Assembly: GCA_964017045.1 (NCBI GenBank)
Contig: OZ024798.1
Location: forward strand, 28,758,347-28,822,346
Reading direction: 5' to 3'
Length of the DNA stretch: 64,000 bases
Source of the DNA: Omphiscola glabra
Taxonomy: Eukaryota > Mollusca > Gastropoda > Lymnaeidae
Shown here: piece by piece, positions 61,107 to 64,000 of the stretch
How positions within the stretch are numbered: position 1 is the first letter of the stretch
Layout of the letters: each line of letters starts with the position of its first letter
The notes under the pieces: model-generated
What the model was told of the DNA's origin: nothing
Seen by the model: the letters and a program-made list of their open reading frames with translations, nothing else
The model's database searches: none
Program-made: the position numbers and the translations under genes

Positions 61107-61254
61107 CCTTAGCAGGTGTGGATTCTACGATACATATTATTTAAAAAGTTTGCAGATCGCATCCTCCCAGTCAGGTCACTACACCAATCTAGATTTTACC
61201 TGGACTGTGTGACAAGGGTCGTATTCAGTGTTTCTTTCAGAAATTTCCCCCCGG

Positions 61255-61380
61255 GTGAGGGGGGGGCATTTCATATTTTAGATGGTATTATTTGATTGAA
61301 AATAATAGGTTTCAGAGTTGAAAGGGGGCGTAAAAATGAATCTTGTCCCCTGACACCAAACTCTGTAGATACGCCCCTGC
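61255..61380 (-). mobile_element. CAGAGGCGTAGC short element, partial copy 4
   Basis: Right part only: GAAAATAATAGGTTTCAGAG, AAATGAATCTTGTCCCCTGA, CTCTGTAGATACGCCCCTG. Same orientation as copy 1; left end diverged or lost. Confidence 0.6.
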
Positions 61381-62080
61381 TAGTGTCGTCGAAATAAGGC
61401 GGATGTGGTGGTCCATCCAGGTGTTACTTTTTCTTTATGTGCAGATGTGGCATTTTCGGACAACTGCAGATTTTGTATCGTGAAACGGGGGACGGAAAAT
61501 ATTTGGCTGCTCATGGCAGCACTAATAGTAGCTGAGATACTAGGCAGTGTATATATCGATACCAAAATCAGCGATCATTTTCAACGAGAAGTAGGGCTGA
61601 AATCGTGAGCGCCGATAAATCTTGATCGGTGGAGGGGTTTGGAGAGCCTGCTCCCCAACAAATTTTTGATTATTTCAAAATCAAGAGGTGTATTTTTGAA
61701 TATACATGAATTCGATGTTACTATTATACCTTTTGAACGGAAGAACATTTTTAAGGTTTTGTGGGACACATTATTTATCCCAGTGCCATATATAAACTGA
61801 ATTCACTCCATTTATGGCGTGCCCCAGGGTAATCATTAGGCACAAGTTTATAATCAACCACATACTGTACCTTTAAACAGCGTGAGAAAAGGGGTTCATA
61901 ATTTAGGGTGCTAAAGACAGTCGTACAAACTCAAAATGCATGGATGCATTATTTTGGCACATAATTGAATTTGGTGTTTCTTTCAGACAATTTTGAGGTG
62001 GCATTTCAAATATTCGAATGGAAAGTGCCATAATTATCTATAATAATGACCAAAGACATTTTAAATTTCGCACCAGCGGG

Positions 62081-62243
62081 CAGAGGCGTAACAACGGCTT
62101 GGCATTGGGTCAGTTGCCAAGGGCGCCGGGCTGCGCCTGTTCAAAAGGGCGCCGCTAAATCTCTAATTTTTAATTTTTATTTAAATATCAAGGGCGCCAA
62201 AAATAAATTAGACATGGGCGTCTAAAACCCAGTTACGCCCCTG
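62081..62243 (+). mobile_element. CAGTGGCGTAAC short hAT element, copy 2
   Basis: Ends CAGAGGCGTAAC and GTTACGCCCCTG with a perfect target duplication CCAGCGGG (62073-62080, 62244-62251). Same body as 40614-40751, 163 bp. Confidence 0.92.
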
Positions 62244-62251
62244 CCAGCGGG

Positions 62252-64000
62252 ACGTAAACTATATTCATTCTAATTGTGTCACTTTGAGGGTTCGCTTTTG
62301 CCCTAGATTATTCTCGCCCCTTAAATCATTATAGTCCCCAGAAAATTTTTGATAAATTCAAAATACAAGAATGCATTTTATCACATATCTGAAACTAGTA
62401 CTGCAATATTCAACACTTAATTGGAGAGCACCGGAAGAGATCTTTGTTATAAAATGTAGTTGTCACTTAACTTTAGAGCCATCGTGTGCGCCCAGCAACC
62501 CCTACTACTGCAGGGTGCCTCGGATATTTTAGGGGCTTAAAGATGTATGAGGATATTTTATTAATTATCATCTTTCTATGCAGGTTTGGCAAAACGGAAA
62601 TTGCTTGACCTGCTTGTGTTATGCAAAAAAAAAATAAATGATAATTTAAAAAAATAATTATTTAACTTAAAATAGATATGTGGCTTTAATTTTGTTATTT
62701 ACATTATTATCAAAGATAGCTACTCAATTAATAAATGAATTTTCAAAAAACAAAATTCAATTAAAAAGGATTCCATCACTAAAAGGCACGGCAAAAAACA
62801 ATATTTTAAATGCTGTACGCAATTGGAAAAAAACAACTTACTTATAATTATAATGCTTAGAATACCTTACTAAATATTTCTAAATTTTACCACAGTCAAA
62901 AAGAAAAAAATAGGTTTATTAGAAAGGTCTATACATTTTAACGGGTTTTAAAAACTGGTAAATTTTATTAATTGCCTATGAACGGCAAAACTATTTTAAG
63001 AAGACATGAGTTGTTTACAGAAGACATTATATTTACAAATGTGTGATTTTATCTTAGGGAAATTCGTATACAAATAAAGTATACATTTCCCAATATTCAG
63101 TAGATTGAAATTTTTATTTGGAATTTCAAACTACTATAACTTTCTTAAATTACCTCTTCGCCATGCTTAAACATATTTTTATCTAAATCCAAAGATTACA
63201 TTTTAAATTGACGACTAGTAACAAGAATTTTTTAAAAACACGTATCAACAAATGGAATTGTCGTGACAATCGAAATGCTACGTCACAAACAAAAATTCTC
63301 AGCTTTCTACTGGATTCTCATCTAAAATAAAATAAATAATGTAAAAAAATGAGTGCAATGCCAATGGATGGGGCACTTTGTTTGTTATTCTGACATTGAA
63401 AAGAGAAAAGCAGTTGGGAAGTTAATAATAAAACTATCACTTTAACAAAAGTAGCACATTCAAAGAAAACAAAAACGCTTTCAATTTAATAATAATTGAT
63501 GAAACGTTCACTATTTGTATGCGCACTTTCAATTTTATAATAATAAAAAAAAAGAAGCTTAATGCCATCATACAATTTATAATAAACATCTATCCTTATT
63601 TTTAATTATGCTTTTACGATGAGCTATAATTTGAAAACAGATTGCGCATGTTTAGCACGTGACTAGCTATTATAACAATTTTAGACCTTTATATAAATGT
63701 ATTTTAATACATTGTCATTAAAGTCTTTTTACTTGCAACAAATAAATAGGCTAAATAAAAATAGCGATATATGCGAACAACAGGAAGTAAGACTGGAATG
63801 GTCAGTGCGATTTTTATAACCAAATACTATAACTTAATTAGCCTCAAATATACGGATCATCAAATATATCGAGCCTAGCGATATCTTATAGATTCCACAT
63901 ATTGTAATCGGTTATAGGCACCAGTTACTATGCTTTTTAAAACTGTTTTAAAATTACAATTTTGTCATTTTCAATAAAAAATATATATATTTGTTATATG
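62252..64000. other. No gene seen: AT-rich right flank
   Basis: Only short frames. It contains the dispersed repeat relative at 63370-63540 and long A/T tracts. No exon of a known family was recognised. Confidence 0.5.

Noticed and set aside
61405..61608. 67-codon plus-strand frame with a hydrophobic segment
   Set aside because: Isolated, short, adjacent to transposon debris, with no recognisable domain or splice partner.

Overview
The window is nuclear DNA of an animal, very probably a gastropod mollusc and plausibly a freshwater pulmonate snail. It is AT-rich and intron-dense, with GT-AG splice sites and no operons. Three conserved animal genes can be read exon by exon: macoilin, CCT8 (chaperonin theta subunit) and RABL3. 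The gastropod placement is an inference from the general look of the proteins, from a degenerate ORF resembling lineage-expanded gastropod receptors, and from the mix of hAT, SINE and non-LTR repeats. It was not tested by search.

Layout. 1-19764 (minus): macoilin, seven 5' exons, with the coiled-coil exons presumably off the left edge. Its 10.9-kb intron 2 holds a dead reverse transcriptase, an 18-bp satellite, other minisatellites and a SINE. 19765-19967: a 203-bp head-to-head promoter interval. 19968-33350 (plus): CCT8, 16 exons, 544 codons, complete; intron 1 (6 kb) is packed with DNA transposons, including a piggyBac-like element with a SINE inside it. 35129-37023 (minus): a broken gene whose start resembles a secreted or receptor protein with a somatomedin-B-like module. 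37.4-41 kb: a cluster of small hAT-type elements and a SINE carrying an expanded 39-bp minisatellite. 41863-43024 (minus): a two-exon gene for a 100-residue ubiquitin-like protein, with a retrotransposon tail in its intron. 43.3-52.3 kb: no gene recognised, but several non-autonomous elements, including a 441-bp foldback with a 9-bp target duplication. 52300-59594 (minus): RABL3, eight exons, 222 codons, complete, with three transposon insertions in its introns. 59.6-64 kb: repeats only.

The genes are unrelated housekeeping functions: ER/neuronal membrane protein, cytosolic protein folding, small GTPase, ubiquitin-like. The macoilin/CCT8 pair shares one short divergent promoter. Most of the rest is transposon debris, and many elements can be delimited exactly by terminal inverted repeats plus target-site duplications. 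The most notable are SPIN-like hAT elements, a 255-bp inverted pair that differs at one base, the SINE-borne minisatellite, and the foldback element. No RNA gene, CRISPR array or prokaryotic-type system was seen.
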